A DNA stretch of 64,000 bases from a bacterium (GCA_024680555.1 JAILCC010000015.1:1-64000), one strand, 5' to 3'; numbered from the stretch's first letter, positions 41,211-53,190 are shown. Made by a program: numbers and translations. The notes: a model not told the origin generated them from the letters alone.

Positions 41211-42170
41211 TTAAAATTTCAATACTACTTTTAGTACGCCTTTTTCCTGCGCATAATTGAAAGCTTCCAGTGCATTGTCAAAATCAAATGTTTTAGAAAT
41301 CAAAGGCTTTAAGTCTAAAACTTTTTTCTCCAACAACCTCAATGCCGGGCGGAATTGTCCGCAGCGAGAGCCTACAATTGTTATTTCATCAATAACTATG
41401 GGGGCAAGGTTCATGGGTTTTTCCGCAGCTACCGTGCTTTTCAGAACAAAAATACCTCTCGGTTTTACGAGAGAAACGGCTTTATCAAAACCGTCAACGG
41501 AGCCTGTTGCATCAACTACAATATCATAATATTTTGTTTCGGTTGCGTTTTGTAAGAATTTTGTTTTTATTCCTTGCTTTCTGAGTATGTCGAGCTTGTT
41601 TTCGTGCTTGCCTATAGTAATCAGGTTAGCCGGAGTTGTCGAAAGAACCAACGAAATAAGAATGCCTAGTTTTCCGTCACCCAATACCGCTATTTTGTCT
41701 GCGGGCTTTATATGAACCTGCTCAAGAATTTCCAATGCCGCTGCCAACGGCTCTATCAAAATAGCATCACTGTCGGGAACATTGTCGGGAATTTCAACAA
41801 TATTTTCTATCGGTAGCGTTACGTATTCGGCAAAAATACCGTCTTTTTTGTAAATACCGAGAGTTTGTCTGTTTTGGCAATGGCGCTGCATATTATTGTA
41901 GCAGTCGGGGCAATTTCCGCAACCGAGGTTAATTTCCCCTGTTACACGTTTGCCGACAAGCGATTTATCCTGTGCATTTACATCTTCAACAATACCTAAA
42001 AACTCGTGCCCGCAGATACCCTTAAAACCCATATAGCCCCTTGTGATTTCAACGTCAGTGTTGCAAATGCCGGCATGGGTAACTTTTATCAATGCTTCAT
42101 TTTTTTGAGGAACTGGCTTCGGATAATCAGTGACGAATTTTAATTCTTTATCAAATAAGAGAGCTTTCAA
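41211..42170 (-). CDS. Zinc-dependent MDR dehydrogenase
   Basis: A 319-residue medium-chain dehydrogenase/reductase. The N-terminal zinc domain has G-I-C-N-T-D-V-E (catalytic Cys), G-H-E-F-L-G and the structural-zinc Cys set in C-G-N-C-P-D-C. A Rossmann domain follows with V-L-G-D-G-K-L-G-I-L in place of the usual GxGxxG. The substrate (alcohol, sorbitol, threonine or other) is not determined. The start is TTG 42170 behind AGGGA, 11 nt after the SIMPL stop. Short relative to typical 340-350-residue members, with the loss mainly in the C-terminal part. Confidence 0.85.
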   Translation of the reverse strand: MKALLFDKELKFVTDYPKPVPQKNEALIKVTHAGICNTDVEITRGYMGFKGICGHEFLGIVEDVNAQDKSLVGKRVTGEINLGCGNCPDCYNNMQRHCQNRQTLGIYKKDGIFAEYVTLPIENIVEIPDNVPDSDAILIEPLAAALEILEQVHIKPADKIAVLGDGKLGILISLVLSTTPANLITIGKHENKLDILRKQGIKTKFLQNATETKYYDIVVDATGSVDGFDKAVSLVKPRGIFVLKSTVAAEKPMNLAPIVIDEITIVGSRCGQFRPALRLLEKKVLDLKPLISKTFDFDNALEAFNYAQEKGVLKVVLKF

Positions 42171-42181
42171 TGTTATAATCC

Positions 42182-42887
42182 CTATTTAATTGTGAAAACG
42201 ATAGTAACGTAAGCGGTAACTTTATTTTCGCCTTCTTCAATCGTTGCTCCCGCTGCCGATTTTGCGTTCATAGCAGAGTCCATAGCCATATACATTCTTG
42301 GCGAATGGTGGAACTGATTGTTGCAATTGTAGCTTACGCTCACTACCGTATCAATTGTTTTACCAAGAGCAGCCAATACGGTTTCTGCTTCTTTTTTAGC
42401 TTTTTGAGTTGCTTTTGTAGTAAGTTCACGGCAAACATTGTCGGTATTTTGGATAGTGAAGCTCAAACCGCTTACGCTTGTAGCACCGCTTTGTGTAGCT
42501 ATATCAATGATTTTTGCTGTTTTTTTAGTATCTTTTAATGTTACCGTTATTGAGTTTGTAACGCTGTAACCAGTCAAAACATCTTTTTTGGTAATATTGT
42601 TATATTCATATCTCGGATGCAAATTATAAGAAGATGTTTTGACACTCTCATTTTGTGCAAGTTGCTTTTTTACCGCTTCGACAATGGTTGCCATTTTTTG
42701 ATTATTTAAATCAACGGCTTTTTGACTGTTTTTGTCTGATGTTTCAACGGAAAAACTTATCGTTGCTGTGTCGGGAGAAACGTATTTTGTTTCACTTGCT
42801 TCTGCTGTTATTTTGCCTTTGTCATCAAAAACTGCTGCATTTGATGCGTTATAAACACAAAGAGAAATTATTGCCAAAGCTGCAAAA

Positions 42888-42907
<20 letters not shown>
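42182..42907 (-). CDS. SIMPL-domain (DUF541) secreted protein
   Basis: A 241-residue protein with a signal peptide (about 1-24, ending A-S-N-A). The mature chain is a SIMPL/DUF541 domain: I-T-A-E-A-S-E-T-K near 34, S-F-S-V-E-T near 51, a mid region with Y-N-L-H-P-R-Y-E-Y, and an end A-Y-V-T-I-V-F. SIMPL proteins are periplasmic, oligomeric, and linked to stress tolerance in several bacteria; no enzyme activity is established. It overlaps by 20 nt the small membrane-protein gene upstream, suggesting co-translation. Confidence 0.86.
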
Positions 42908-45255
<2,348 letters not shown>

Positions 45256-45258
45256 TTA

Positions 45259-45264
45259 ATTATA
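45259..45264 (-). promoter_or_regulatory. Putative -10 box of a leaderless ligA promoter
   Basis: On the minus strand TATAAT is separated by 6 nt from the ligA ATG. No ribosome-binding site fits between them. The -35 is not clear. Confidence 0.45.
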
Positions 45265-45285
45265 GCCCAAAGTATTGATTTTATT

Positions 45286-45753
45286 CTATTTTTTCATTTT
45301 GTTAATAATATTTGTCGTGGACTTGCCTTCGACAAAATTTATAAATTCTAGCTTGCCGCCGTTTTCCATAACAACTTTTGTTTCGGGCAGGGTGTTTATG
45401 TCGTAGTCACCGCCTTTTGTATGGATATTCGGTTTGATTTGGGCAAGGTAATTTACGGGAGTATCTTCGTCAAAAATAACTACAAAATCAACGCATCCCA
45501 GTGCTGCTAATACTTCCGCCCTATCGTTTTCGTTGTTTAGCGGGCGGCTGTCCCCTTTTAATGCTTTTACCGAACGGTCTGAATTTAAGCAGACAATTAA
45601 AATATCACCCAAAGAGGCTGATTTTTGCAGATATCTTACATGTCCAACATGTAAGATATCAAAACAGCCGTTTGTCGAAACGATTTTTTTACCTTGAGCT
45701 TTAAGCTTGTTTACTTCATCAACAAGTTTTTCTATTGATAAAACAAGCCCCAC
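45286..45753 (-). CDS. rfaE2: D-glycero-beta-D-manno-heptose 1-phosphate adenylyltransferase
   Basis: A 155-residue nucleotidyltransferase matching the C-terminal half of HldE: T-N-G-C-F-D-I-L-H-V-G-H (HxGH motif), N-S-D-R-S-V, R-P-L-N-N-E-N-D-R-A, and the end G-K-S-T-T-N. It makes ADP-heptose for LPS; the kinase half is rfaE1 at 14097. GTG 45753 is 9 nt after GAGG and lies just past the ppiC stop. An earlier in-frame ATG (45768) would overlap ppiC. The HxGH region is encoded by a perfect 14-bp inverted repeat (45630-45660). Confidence 0.87.
   Translation of the reverse strand: MGLVLSIEKLVDEVNKLKAQGKKIVSTNGCFDILHVGHVRYLQKSASLGDILIVCLNSDRSVKALKGDSRPLNNENDRAEVLAALGCVDFVVIFDEDTPVNYLAQIKPNIHTKGGDYDINTLPETKVVMENGGKLEFINFVEGKSTTNIINKMKK
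45630..45660. repeat. Perfect inverted repeat inside rfaE2
   Basis: Arms of 14 bp (45630-45643 and 45647-45660) are separated by 3 bp. The sequence encodes the conserved D-I-L-H-V-G-H-V-R-Y-L region. It may be a coincidence of codon choice or an mRNA hairpin. Confidence 0.6.
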
Positions 45754-45754
45754 T

Positions 45755-46795
45755 TTATTTAGCCTCATCTTTTGGCGCCGGAAGACTTGTCGGTTGAGGT
45801 GCAACAGGTTCATCCGCTCTCAGTTCTTGGAGAGTTTTTTTAATGCCGTCAGGACTGTATGATGCATCAAGGTATTTAATTTCAACTTGAGCTTTTTTGC
45901 TTTCAATGAATTTTTGAAGAATTTCAATTTTCTTTTCGTCTTCAAGGTATTTTTTCAAAGTGTTTTTAACTTCATCATAAGGAGTTATGCCTGCTTTTTT
46001 TCTGTCCGTAACTTTGATGATGTGATAACCGAATTCGGTTTGAACAAGGTCGCTTACGGTGTCAGGTTTCATTGAAAAAGCAGCTTTTGCAAAGGGTTCA
46101 ACCATTTGGTCTTTTGTAAAGAAGCCCAAATCTCCGCCGTTTTGTGCGCTGCCGGGATCTTCGGAATATTGTTTTGCAAGAGCGGCAAAGTCAGCTTTTT
46201 CAGCTTTTGCCAATTTTAATACTTCTTCAGCCTTTGCTTTGTCTTTTACTAAGATATGACTAGCCTTAACTGTGTCGGGGTATGTGAATTTTGAAGCTTT
46301 ATTTTCATTGTAGAATTTTTTAATTTCAGCTTCGGAAACTGTTATTGGCGAAATAGATGCGATAAGTTTTGACATTTGAATGTCGTTTTCCAAAAGTGAA
46401 TTAAATTCTGTTTCATCAAGATTGTTTTTAGCGAGAACCTGTTTAAGATTTTCTTCACCACCGACTTCTTTTATAAGGTTTTCTTTGTATGCGGCGATAT
46501 CTTCTTGTGAAACGGTGATATTTCTTTTTGCGATTTCATCAAAGAGTATTTTTTTGATGATAAGTTCGTTTATAGCCTTGTCTGTAGCGGCAAGTTCCAT
46601 AATTTTATAATCTTTGCTCTTTCTGTCGATTTGTGCAAGCAGCGGAGAACTGAGTTGTTTGGTTACAACATCGTTTATTTCCTGCTTGGTTATAGCATTT
46701 TCACCAACCATTATAACTGCTGTATTATCTGCTTTTTTGCAGCCTGAAAACATCATTACACATGCAATAAGCATTACTGTTAAAACTCTCTTCAT
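45755..46795 (-). CDS. PpiC-type peptidyl-prolyl isomerase lipoprotein (PrsA/SurA-like)
   Basis: A 346-residue protein with a lipoprotein signal peptide and lipobox M-F-S-G-C (Cys19). An N-terminal chaperone region resembles SurA (E-I-N-D-V-V-T-K-Q). A parvulin domain follows, with A-S-H-I-L-V-K near 184 and G-G-D-L-G-F-F near 225. The C-terminal tail is Pro/Glu-rich. It helps fold exported proteins. It overlaps mfd by 4 nt (ATGA) and is preceded by AAGGAGGAAAA, an excellent ribosome-binding site. Confidence 0.9.
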   Translation of the reverse strand: MKRVLTVMLIACVMMFSGCKKADNTAVIMVGENAITKQEINDVVTKQLSSPLLAQIDRKSKDYKIMELAATDKAINELIIKKILFDEIAKRNITVSQEDIAAYKENLIKEVGGEENLKQVLAKNNLDETEFNSLLENDIQMSKLIASISPITVSEAEIKKFYNENKASKFTYPDTVKASHILVKDKAKAEEVLKLAKAEKADFAALAKQYSEDPGSAQNGGDLGFFTKDQMVEPFAKAAFSMKPDTVSDLVQTEFGYHIIKVTDRKKAGITPYDEVKNTLKKYLEDEKKIEILQKFIESKKAQVEIKYLDASYSPDGIKKTLQELRADEPVAPQPTSLPAPKDEAK

Positions 46796-49700
46796 TTTTC
46801 CTCCTTATTAACAAAATTGCTTTGTAACTGTTTGATATGATAAAACAAATGCTCCAATAAGTCCAATACCTCTTGTGAGCTAAGCCCTGTATTATTAAAA
46901 TGGATTATTGAACTTGAACTTGCATTTTTAGTTTGGTTTTGAATAAATCTTAGCCTTGAACTTACCTTTCTGTCAAGATTGTTAGAAATTAAGAACCATT
47001 CATTGTAACTGTAATCGGTATGAATTTTTATGCTGCCCATAGCCTCTCTTACGGCTTTGATACCTATTTGGTCAGCAAGAAGTCTTAATTTAATAATTCT
47101 AAATAAAGGTTCGACTGTATCGGGCATTTTGCCGAAACGGTCTTCCCATTCGGAGTGCAAAATTTCAAGTTCATGTATTGAAGCAACATCGGCAAGACGT
47201 TTGTATTCAATCATTTTTTGCTGTTTGTTGCCTACATAATCATCGGGAATAAATGCGGTTATATTTATATCAACAACCGGCGGTTCTTTTCTCTCAACCT
47301 TTTCGCCCTGAAGTGTTTTAATTGCATCTTCCAAAAGGTCGCAATATACATCAAAACCGACACTTATCATGTGTCCGTGCTGCTGAGCGCCCAAGATGTT
47401 TCCTACACCTCTTATTTCAAGGTCACGCATAGCAATCTGATACCCCGAACCTAACGTTGTGAAATCTTTTATTGCTTTAAGGCGATTTGCCGCTTCTTGT
47501 GTCAGTACTTTGTCTTTTTTGTAAAAACAGTATGCATAAGCCTGTCTTTCGCAGCGTCCTATTCTTCCTCTGAGTTGGTATAGCTGCGCAAGACCGAACT
47601 TGTCTGCATCATAAATAATCATTGTGTTGGCATTGGGAATATCTATGCCCGATTCAATAATGGTCGTACAAACAAGAACGTCGTAATTGTGAATGGAAAA
47701 TTGATAAATTATTTCTTCCAGTTCTTTTGGGGACATTTGTCCATGAGCAACGGCAATACGTGCATTTGGCAGAAGTTGCTTTATTTCATTTGCAAAATGG
47801 TGTATCGATTGAACTCTGTTGTATAAAATATAAGCCTGTCCTTCTCTTTCGAGTTCATAATTTATTGCACTTTTTATAAATGCGGGGTTATACTCTCCGA
47901 CAAAAGTTTTTATCGGCAGGCGGTTTACAGGCGGAGTGTTGATAAGACTCATATCTCTGACACCGGAAACCGACATGTAGAGTGTTCTAGGGATAGGAGT
48001 AGCGCTCATGGCAAGAACATCTACCTGTGTGCGGTATTCTTTCAGTTTTTCTTTGTGTGCAACGCCAAAACGGTGTTCTTCGTCTATTATAACAAGCCCC
48101 AGCCTCTTAAATTCTATATCTTTTTGTAAAAGCCGATGCGTTCCTATTGCAATATCGCAAGTGCCGTCAATGAGGGCATTTACCGCTTTTTTTATTTCTT
48201 TAGGTGTTCTGAACCTTGAAAAAAGTTCAATTTTAACTCCGTAAGGTGCAAAACGCTCTTTTAATGTTAAATAGTGTTGCTGCGCTAAAATTGTGGTCGG
48301 TGCCAAGAATGCTACCTGTTTTCCCGACATAACGGCTTTGAATGCTGCACGCAAGGCTACTTCTGTTTTTCCGAAACCGACATCACCGCATATCAACCTG
48401 TCCATAGGTTTTTTACTTTCCATATCTTCTTTTGTATCAATGATGGCTTTCATCTGGTCAGGTGTTTCCGTATACAAAAAGGCATCTTCCATTTCCATTT
48501 GCCAAGGACTGTCAGGTGCAAATTCAAAGCCGTCCGATTTTTTGCGTTTGGCATATAAATTTATTAGTTTGAAAGCTATATCATCGACTGCTTTTTTGAC
48601 CTTTGATTTTGTTGTATTCCAGTCTGTTCCACCCATCTTGGACAATTTTGGCTGAATTGTGGTCGAGCCTCTGTAACGTGCGAGCATGTTTATCTGTTCG
48701 GCAGGAATGTAGAGTTTGTCGGAGTTTGCATATTCTATTGCGAGATAATCTCTCAATTCTCCTGCGACTTCCTGTCTTGTTAAGCCCAAATATCTTCCTA
48801 TTCCGTGCATTGAATGTACAACCAGGTCGTTTTCGGCAAGGTCATTTATGGAATAAATAAACTCCATATCTTCTCTTTTTGAGAGCTTTTTAGCGATTGT
48901 AGGCTTTTTGATTTTTCTGTTAAAAAGTTCGACATCAGTGATTAACGTAAGGTTCATATCATCGGATACAAAACCCTCGTAAATATCGGCTTTTATAACA
49001 TTTACCGTTGTTTTATCAAAAGCTTTTTCGTAAGAAAACGGAAGTTCAAAATCCTTTAAAATATCGTTTATTCTTGACGGGTATTGAGTGGAAACGATTA
49101 TATTTTGTCCTTTTTTTATTTCGTTATCAAGAAAGTCTCCGAGTTCAAAATTTGTCAGGTCAAACCTTGGCAAAAGTGATGAGTTTATGGAAATTGCATC
49201 TTCATTTTCAAAATCGACGAAACTGTTTAAATTGAGCTGCGCAAAATTATTTATCTTTGAAAGTAACTGTTCAAACTCCAAATGGTTATATGTCGGGAGT
49301 TTTAGTGCCATACCCATATCAATGTTTTTTTGATATTCTTCTTTGTGATTTTTGTCGGCAAGTTCGCATTTTGAAAAGACTTCGTGGCTTTCATCAATGA
49401 TTATAAGCGTGTCCGGTCTTAAATAATCAAAAATATCGGAATTATTTTGTTCTATAATCGGCGCAAAATATTCTGCCCCTTCAAAGTATCCCTGTTCGGA
49501 AAGGCTTTCAACGGTTGAATTGTACCAAAATTCAAATCCCTCTTTATATTTATCTTCGATTTCATTTATTTGTTTTTCAAATAGTTTGTCCATTGATTTT
49601 CTGAGATGTGTTTTATCATTCAGAAAAATTTTAAATCTCGGTTCAATTTTTGCACTGTCTGCAAATTTTATGGTTTTTTGAGAATTTATATTGAAATATC

Positions 49701-50319
49701 TTATGCTTTCAATTTCATCTCCCCAAAATTCTATACGTACAGGTTCATCGTTAATCGGATAAATGTCTAAAATATCGCCTCTAAGGCTGAATTCGCCAAT
49801 GGCGGAAACCATGTTTTCTCTTTTGTAACCCAAAGTTGCGAGTTTATCCAATATTGTATCGAAGTTAAATTCTTTCTTTTTTTCAAAAAACAGGGCATTT
49901 TTTTCAAGAAAATCTTTAGACGGAAACAGGGTTAAAAGGCTTGTCGCATTTATAATTAAAAGTTTTTCTTCTCCCGAATTAAATTTATTCAGAGCTTCAA
50001 GCTGATTTTTATATGTTTGCGGATTTGAGAAGACAAGCTGGTACGGAGAGGTTTCTTGGGGAGCGAAAAATTTTGAAAATTCTTCTTCAAGAATTGAAAT
50101 TTTATTTTGAAAATCGATACTTCTTGATATATTTGAAGCCAAAAACAAAACAGGACGATTTGTTTTTTTGGCAAGATACCATACAAAGAATGCTTTTGCC
50201 GTAGCGCTCATACCCGATATGGTGTTTTTTGAGCGAAGTTCAAGCTTTTTAACGGTTTCTTTTATCTTGTCGGCATTGTCAAATGCGTTATATATAAAAT
50301 CAGAGAAAAATTTATCCAT
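46792..50319 (-). CDS. mfd: Transcription-repair coupling factor
   Basis: A 1175-residue Mfd. UvrB-homology and RNA-polymerase-interaction regions precede a RecG-like helicase: Walker A G-D-V-G-F-G-K-T-E-V, D-E-E-H box I-I-D-E-E-H-R-F-G, R-T-L-Y-M-S-V-S-G, and G-R-I-G-R in motif VI. A TRCF C-terminal domain closes it. It removes stalled RNA polymerase and recruits UvrA. An upstream in-frame extension to 50379 exists, but ATG 50319 is preferred: a TATAAT box lies 6 nt before it and no Shine-Dalgarno sequence is found, so a leaderless start is likely. The stop overlaps ppiC. Confidence 0.97.
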   Translation of the reverse strand: MDKFFSDFIYNAFDNADKIKETVKKLELRSKNTISGMSATAKAFFVWYLAKKTNRPVLFLASNISRSIDFQNKISILEEEFSKFFAPQETSPYQLVFSNPQTYKNQLEALNKFNSGEEKLLIINATSLLTLFPSKDFLEKNALFFEKKKEFNFDTILDKLATLGYKRENMVSAIGEFSLRGDILDIYPINDEPVRIEFWGDEIESIRYFNINSQKTIKFADSAKIEPRFKIFLNDKTHLRKSMDKLFEKQINEIEDKYKEGFEFWYNSTVESLSEQGYFEGAEYFAPIIEQNNSDIFDYLRPDTLIIIDESHEVFSKCELADKNHKEEYQKNIDMGMALKLPTYNHLEFEQLLSKINNFAQLNLNSFVDFENEDAISINSSLLPRFDLTNFELGDFLDNEIKKGQNIIVSTQYPSRINDILKDFELPFSYEKAFDKTTVNVIKADIYEGFVSDDMNLTLITDVELFNRKIKKPTIAKKLSKREDMEFIYSINDLAENDLVVHSMHGIGRYLGLTRQEVAGELRDYLAIEYANSDKLYIPAEQINMLARYRGSTTIQPKLSKMGGTDWNTTKSKVKKAVDDIAFKLINLYAKRKKSDGFEFAPDSPWQMEMEDAFLYTETPDQMKAIIDTKEDMESKKPMDRLICGDVGFGKTEVALRAAFKAVMSGKQVAFLAPTTILAQQHYLTLKERFAPYGVKIELFSRFRTPKEIKKAVNALIDGTCDIAIGTHRLLQKDIEFKRLGLVIIDEEHRFGVAHKEKLKEYRTQVDVLAMSATPIPRTLYMSVSGVRDMSLINTPPVNRLPIKTFVGEYNPAFIKSAINYELEREGQAYILYNRVQSIHHFANEIKQLLPNARIAVAHGQMSPKELEEIIYQFSIHNYDVLVCTTIIESGIDIPNANTMIIYDADKFGLAQLYQLRGRIGRCERQAYAYCFYKKDKVLTQEAANRLKAIKDFTTLGSGYQIAMRDLEIRGVGNILGAQQHGHMISVGFDVYCDLLEDAIKTLQGEKVERKEPPVVDINITAFIPDDYVGNKQQKMIEYKRLADVASIHELEILHSEWEDRFGKMPDTVEPLFRIIKLRLLADQIGIKAVREAMGSIKIHTDYSYNEWFLISNNLDRKVSSRLRFIQNQTKNASSSSIIHFNNTGLSSQEVLDLLEHLFYHIKQLQSNFVNKEEK

Positions 50320-50325
50320 AAAAAG

Positions 50326-50331
50326 ATTATA
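50326..50331 (-). promoter_or_regulatory. Putative -10 box of a leaderless mfd promoter
   Basis: Minus-strand TATAAT is separated by 6 nt from ATG 50319; no ribosome-binding site. No good -35 is visible. Confidence 0.42.
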
Positions 50332-50394
50332 GCATGATTGAGAAGACATTTTTTTTGTGTTAAAAATATTATCGTACATTTGAGAGATTGAAAA

Positions 50395-50751
50395 ATGTTT
50401 ATAGAAGTTTTATCATCAAAAATTCATAGAGCCACTGTTACGGATGCAAATGTAGATTACGTAGGTTCTATTACTATAGACGAAGCCTTAATAGAAAAAG
50501 CAAAATTAAAACTTTATCAAAAAGTTGATATTTATAATGTTACAAACGGTGAAAGATTTTCCACTTACGTTATAAAGGGTAAAGCAAATTCCGGCTGCAT
50601 TTGTTTGAACGGAGCTGCTGCACATAAAGTTTCCGTAGGCGACAAAATTATTATTGCTGCTTTTGCCACTATGACACCAGAAGAAGCGGATAATTTTACC
50701 CCTGTTCAAATATTGGTTGATGAAAATAACAAATTCTCTAAGGAGCTTTAA
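50395..50751 (+). CDS. panD: Aspartate 1-decarboxylase
   Basis: A 118-residue PanD zymogen. The self-cleavage site is Gly24-Ser25 in Y-V-G-S-I-T, at the same place as in other PanD proteins; Ser25 becomes the pyruvoyl cofactor. Motifs include Y-N-V-T-N-G-E-R-F and G-A-A-A-H-K. It makes beta-alanine for pantothenate, complementing coaD at 27982. It is divergent from mfd (15 nt between frames if the longer mfd frame is used, 75 nt from ATG 50319), and starts after GAGAGATTG. Confidence 0.95.
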   Translation: MFIEVLSSKIHRATVTDANVDYVGSITIDEALIEKAKLKLYQKVDIYNVTNGERFSTYVIKGKANSGCICLNGAAAHKVSVGDKIIIAAFATMTPEEADNFTPVQILVDENNKFSKEL

Positions 50752-50756
50752 TTTAT

Positions 50757-51347
50757 ATGAAAAATATCTGTGTTTATTGTTCTTCAAGCAAAAATATAGA
50801 TGAAAAGTATTTTATTGCCGCAAAAGAACTTGGTGAGAAAATGGCAAAATGCGGTTTTGGCTTGGTTTATGGCGGAAGTTCTTTGGGCTTGATGGGTGAA
50901 GTCGCTTTAACTGCGCAAAAAGCAGGGGCAAAAGTTCTCGGAGTTGTTCCTCAAAAAATATTTAATACTGATATTGATTTTCCTAAAGAAATTGAGCTTG
51001 TAATAACTGATGATATGCGTGAGCGTAAGAAAACCATGGAATTAAGGGCGGATGCTTTTATAGCTATGCCGGGTGGTTTCGGAACGTTGGAAGAAGTTTC
51101 CGAAATTATTGTTTCAAAACAATTAGGCTATCATTTTAAACCTATTGTAATTTTAAATGTAGATGGTTATTATGACAAACTGTTTGAACTTTTTGATAAT
51201 TTTTATAATGAAAAATTTGCTCACGGTAACTGTAAAGAAATTTTTTATAAAGCAAATTGTGTTGACGATGCTTTAAATTATATAATGAATTACAAGCCCG
51301 TTGAGGATAAAGATAAATGGTTGGAAAAATTTTCTTTTACCAAATAG
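50757..51347 (+). CDS. LOG-family protein (TIGR00730-type)
   Basis: A 196-residue LOG-family protein: Y-G-G-S-S-L-G-L-M-G near 39, R-K-K-T-M-E near 90 and P-G-G-F-G-T-L-E-E near 103 (the P-G-G-x-G-T-x-x-E signature). LOG enzymes are phosphoribohydrolases acting on nucleoside 5'-monophosphates, some of which release cytokinin-type bases. Older annotation as lysine decarboxylase is not supported. Starts 5 nt after panD behind AAGGAG; its end overlaps dacB by 31 nt. Confidence 0.9.
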   Translation: MKNICVYCSSSKNIDEKYFIAAKELGEKMAKCGFGLVYGGSSLGLMGEVALTAQKAGAKVLGVVPQKIFNTDIDFPKEIELVITDDMRERKKTMELRADAFIAMPGGFGTLEEVSEIIVSKQLGYHFKPIVILNVDGYYDKLFELFDNFYNEKFAHGNCKEIFYKANCVDDALNYIMNYKPVEDKDKWLEKFSFTK

Positions 51348-52657
51348 GTTTTATATTTTTACTATTTGCTCAGAGTTGTTTTGCCGCACCTGTTGATGAT
51401 GTGATAAGTGCAAATCCTAAATTTGCACCTGCTGTATTGGGTATAAGCGTTAAAGACTTGAATACAAGCTCAGTAATATATCAAAAAAATCCTAAAGCGC
51501 TAGTGCATCCTGCTTCTACATTAAAAATGGTAACTGCACCTGCGGCATTTGATTTTTTAGGCAAAAATTATAAATTTAAAACAGCAATTTATAAAGCAGG
51601 AACAAAGGTTTATTTTAAAGTTGGTGCCGACCCTCTGTTTACGTACGAGGATATGATGAATCTCGCTTCACAATATAAAAATAAGAACAGTGAAGTAATA
51701 TCAGAGTTTATGATAGATGATACAATAATTGATAAAGAATCCTTTGGTATTGGTTGGCAGTGGGATGACAATGCCAGTATTTATTTTCCGCAAATAAGTC
51801 CGTATATAATTAACAGAAATCTTTTTACGGTCGAAGCAAAATCAGACGGCAAAAAGGTTTCTGTTGCGTATTCCAAAGAGTATAAAGAGGATGTAATCAA
51901 TGGGTTAACTCCTGCAGCAACAACGAATGTATGGAGTGAAAGAGATGTTTTTTCCGCAAATTCCGTAATAAAATTGAAAGGCGGAGTTAACGGCTCTAAA
52001 ATTATATATATTCCTGCACTTGAACCTGAACGGCTATATAAAAACATTATGGCTTATGCTTTTTTGTCAAATGATATCGCTTTTAATGCGTTGTTCAAAT
52101 ACGAAAAAGTTCCCCTTTTTGCGGCTCAGGAAGCTCTTGTAGAACATAGTATAGAGGATGTTTTATACAGAATTTTACTTTATAGCGATAATCTTGCGGC
52201 AGAAGTTCTCATAAAACATGCAGGTGCAATAAAAACCGAAAGTATGGGAACAACCAAGGATGGTCTTGGCGTAGTGAAAGACTTTTACAGGCAAAGTGGC
52301 GTTAACACGGATGAGATTACCATGGTTGATGGGTGCGGCGCATCCATGAATGATTATGTGAATGCTGATTTTATGACAAATGCGCTTATTGCGGCATCTA
52401 AAATGCAAAATTTTTCTGTCGTAAAAAACCTTATGACAGACACGAATAAAGGTACATTTCAAGGTAGGGTTCCGGAATTGAACGGACGTATAAAAGTAAA
52501 GACAGGTACCCTCGGCAATACAAGTGCTGTTGTGGGTTATTTAAAAACTAATAGCGGTAAAGATGTGGTTTTTGCGATTATGCTCGACAATCTCCCCAAA
52601 GCCGTAAATGCCAAGCATTTTGAAGATGAAATCATAAGGGCAATTGCAAAACAGTAA
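51317..52657 (+). CDS. dacB: D-alanyl-D-alanine carboxypeptidase/endopeptidase (PBP4 type)
   Basis: A 446-residue S13-family protein. Signal peptide about 1-23. Catalytic motifs are S67-T-L-K70, S-D-N in Y-S-D-N-L-A-A-E near 290, and K-T-G in K-V-K-T-G-T near 393. The region between Lys70 and SDN holds the extra domains typical of PBP4. It trims or cleaves D-Ala-containing cross-links in peptidoglycan. The start overlaps the LOG gene by 31 nt; ATG 51317 is used because the signal peptide begins at once. A strong terminator follows. Confidence 0.93.
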   Translation: MVGKIFFYQIGFIFLLFAQSCFAAPVDDVISANPKFAPAVLGISVKDLNTSSVIYQKNPKALVHPASTLKMVTAPAAFDFLGKNYKFKTAIYKAGTKVYFKVGADPLFTYEDMMNLASQYKNKNSEVISEFMIDDTIIDKESFGIGWQWDDNASIYFPQISPYIINRNLFTVEAKSDGKKVSVAYSKEYKEDVINGLTPAATTNVWSERDVFSANSVIKLKGGVNGSKIIYIPALEPERLYKNIMAYAFLSNDIAFNALFKYEKVPLFAAQEALVEHSIEDVLYRILLYSDNLAAEVLIKHAGAIKTESMGTTKDGLGVVKDFYRQSGVNTDEITMVDGCGASMNDYVNADFMTNALIAASKMQNFSVVKNLMTDTNKGTFQGRVPELNGRIKVKTGTLGNTSAVVGYLKTNSGKDVVFAIMLDNLPKAVNAKHFEDEIIRAIAKQ

Positions 52658-52682
52658 AATTGTACAGATATTTTTTCGCAAC

Positions 52683-52712
52683 AAAAACCAATCCTAAACA
52701 GGATTGGTTTTT
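52683..52712. terminator. Bidirectional terminator between dacB and sepF
   Basis: A 13-bp perfect stem (AAAAACCAATCCT with AGGATTGGTTTTT) with a 4-nt loop, A run on one side and T run on the other, works for both converging genes. Confidence 0.92.
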
Positions 52713-52737
52713 AGCATAATTCGACTTTTTATTTCAA

Positions 52738-53190
52738 CTATTTAACTTGATTCCAAAAAGCGTCTGCTATAGAAGCTGCTGCTCTTTTTTCTTGTTCAGC
52801 TGAAATATTTACGTTGTTTGGTGTGAAGATGAATACGCCTTCACCGATTTTTTGTTGATGACCGTTAAGTGCATAAGTAGCACCTGCAAGAAAATCAACG
52901 ATTCTTTGTGATTGTTCATGGTCAAGAAGTTCAAGGTTTAATACAACGGTTCTTCTGTCGATTAAATTTTTAGAAATTTCTAAAGATTCATCGAAAGATT
53001 TCGGTGAAACAACCATAACTTCGTAACCACGAGCGTTAATCGGACGAACAACGCTTACTTTTTCTCTTTTTTTCTCAACCGGAGCGATGTCTTCTGTTTC
53101 TAATTCATCCTCAATTCCGTACTCTTCATCATCAAAATCCGGCTCAACAACCCCTCTGAAAAGGTCTTTAATTGTACTTAATGCTGACAA
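52738..53190 (-). CDS. sepF: Cell division protein SepF
   Basis: A 150-residue SepF. An N-terminal amphipathic start (M-S-A-L-S-T-I-K-D-L-F) for membrane binding is followed by an acidic linker. The SepF domain lies at about 55-145: P-K-S-F-D-E-S, R-R-T-V-V-L-N-L, D-H-E-Q-S-Q-R-I-V-D-F-L-A-G-A and F-I-F-T-P. It tethers FtsZ and is typical of Gram-positives and cyanobacteria. In a diderm this is a useful marker for the cyanobacterial lineage. It overlaps nothing; yggS is 19 nt upstream, as in many genomes. Confidence 0.93.
   Translation of the reverse strand: MSALSTIKDLFRGVVEPDFDDEEYGIEDELETEDIAPVEKKREKVSVVRPINARGYEVMVVSPKSFDESLEISKNLIDRRTVVLNLELLDHEQSQRIVDFLAGATYALNGHQQKIGEGVFIFTPNNVNISAEQEKRAAASIADAFWNQVK

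Noticed and set aside
50757..51347. Lysine decarboxylase annotation for the LOG protein
   Set aside because: The P-G-G-x-G-T-x-x-E motif belongs to LOG phosphoribohydrolases; PLP-binding features are absent.
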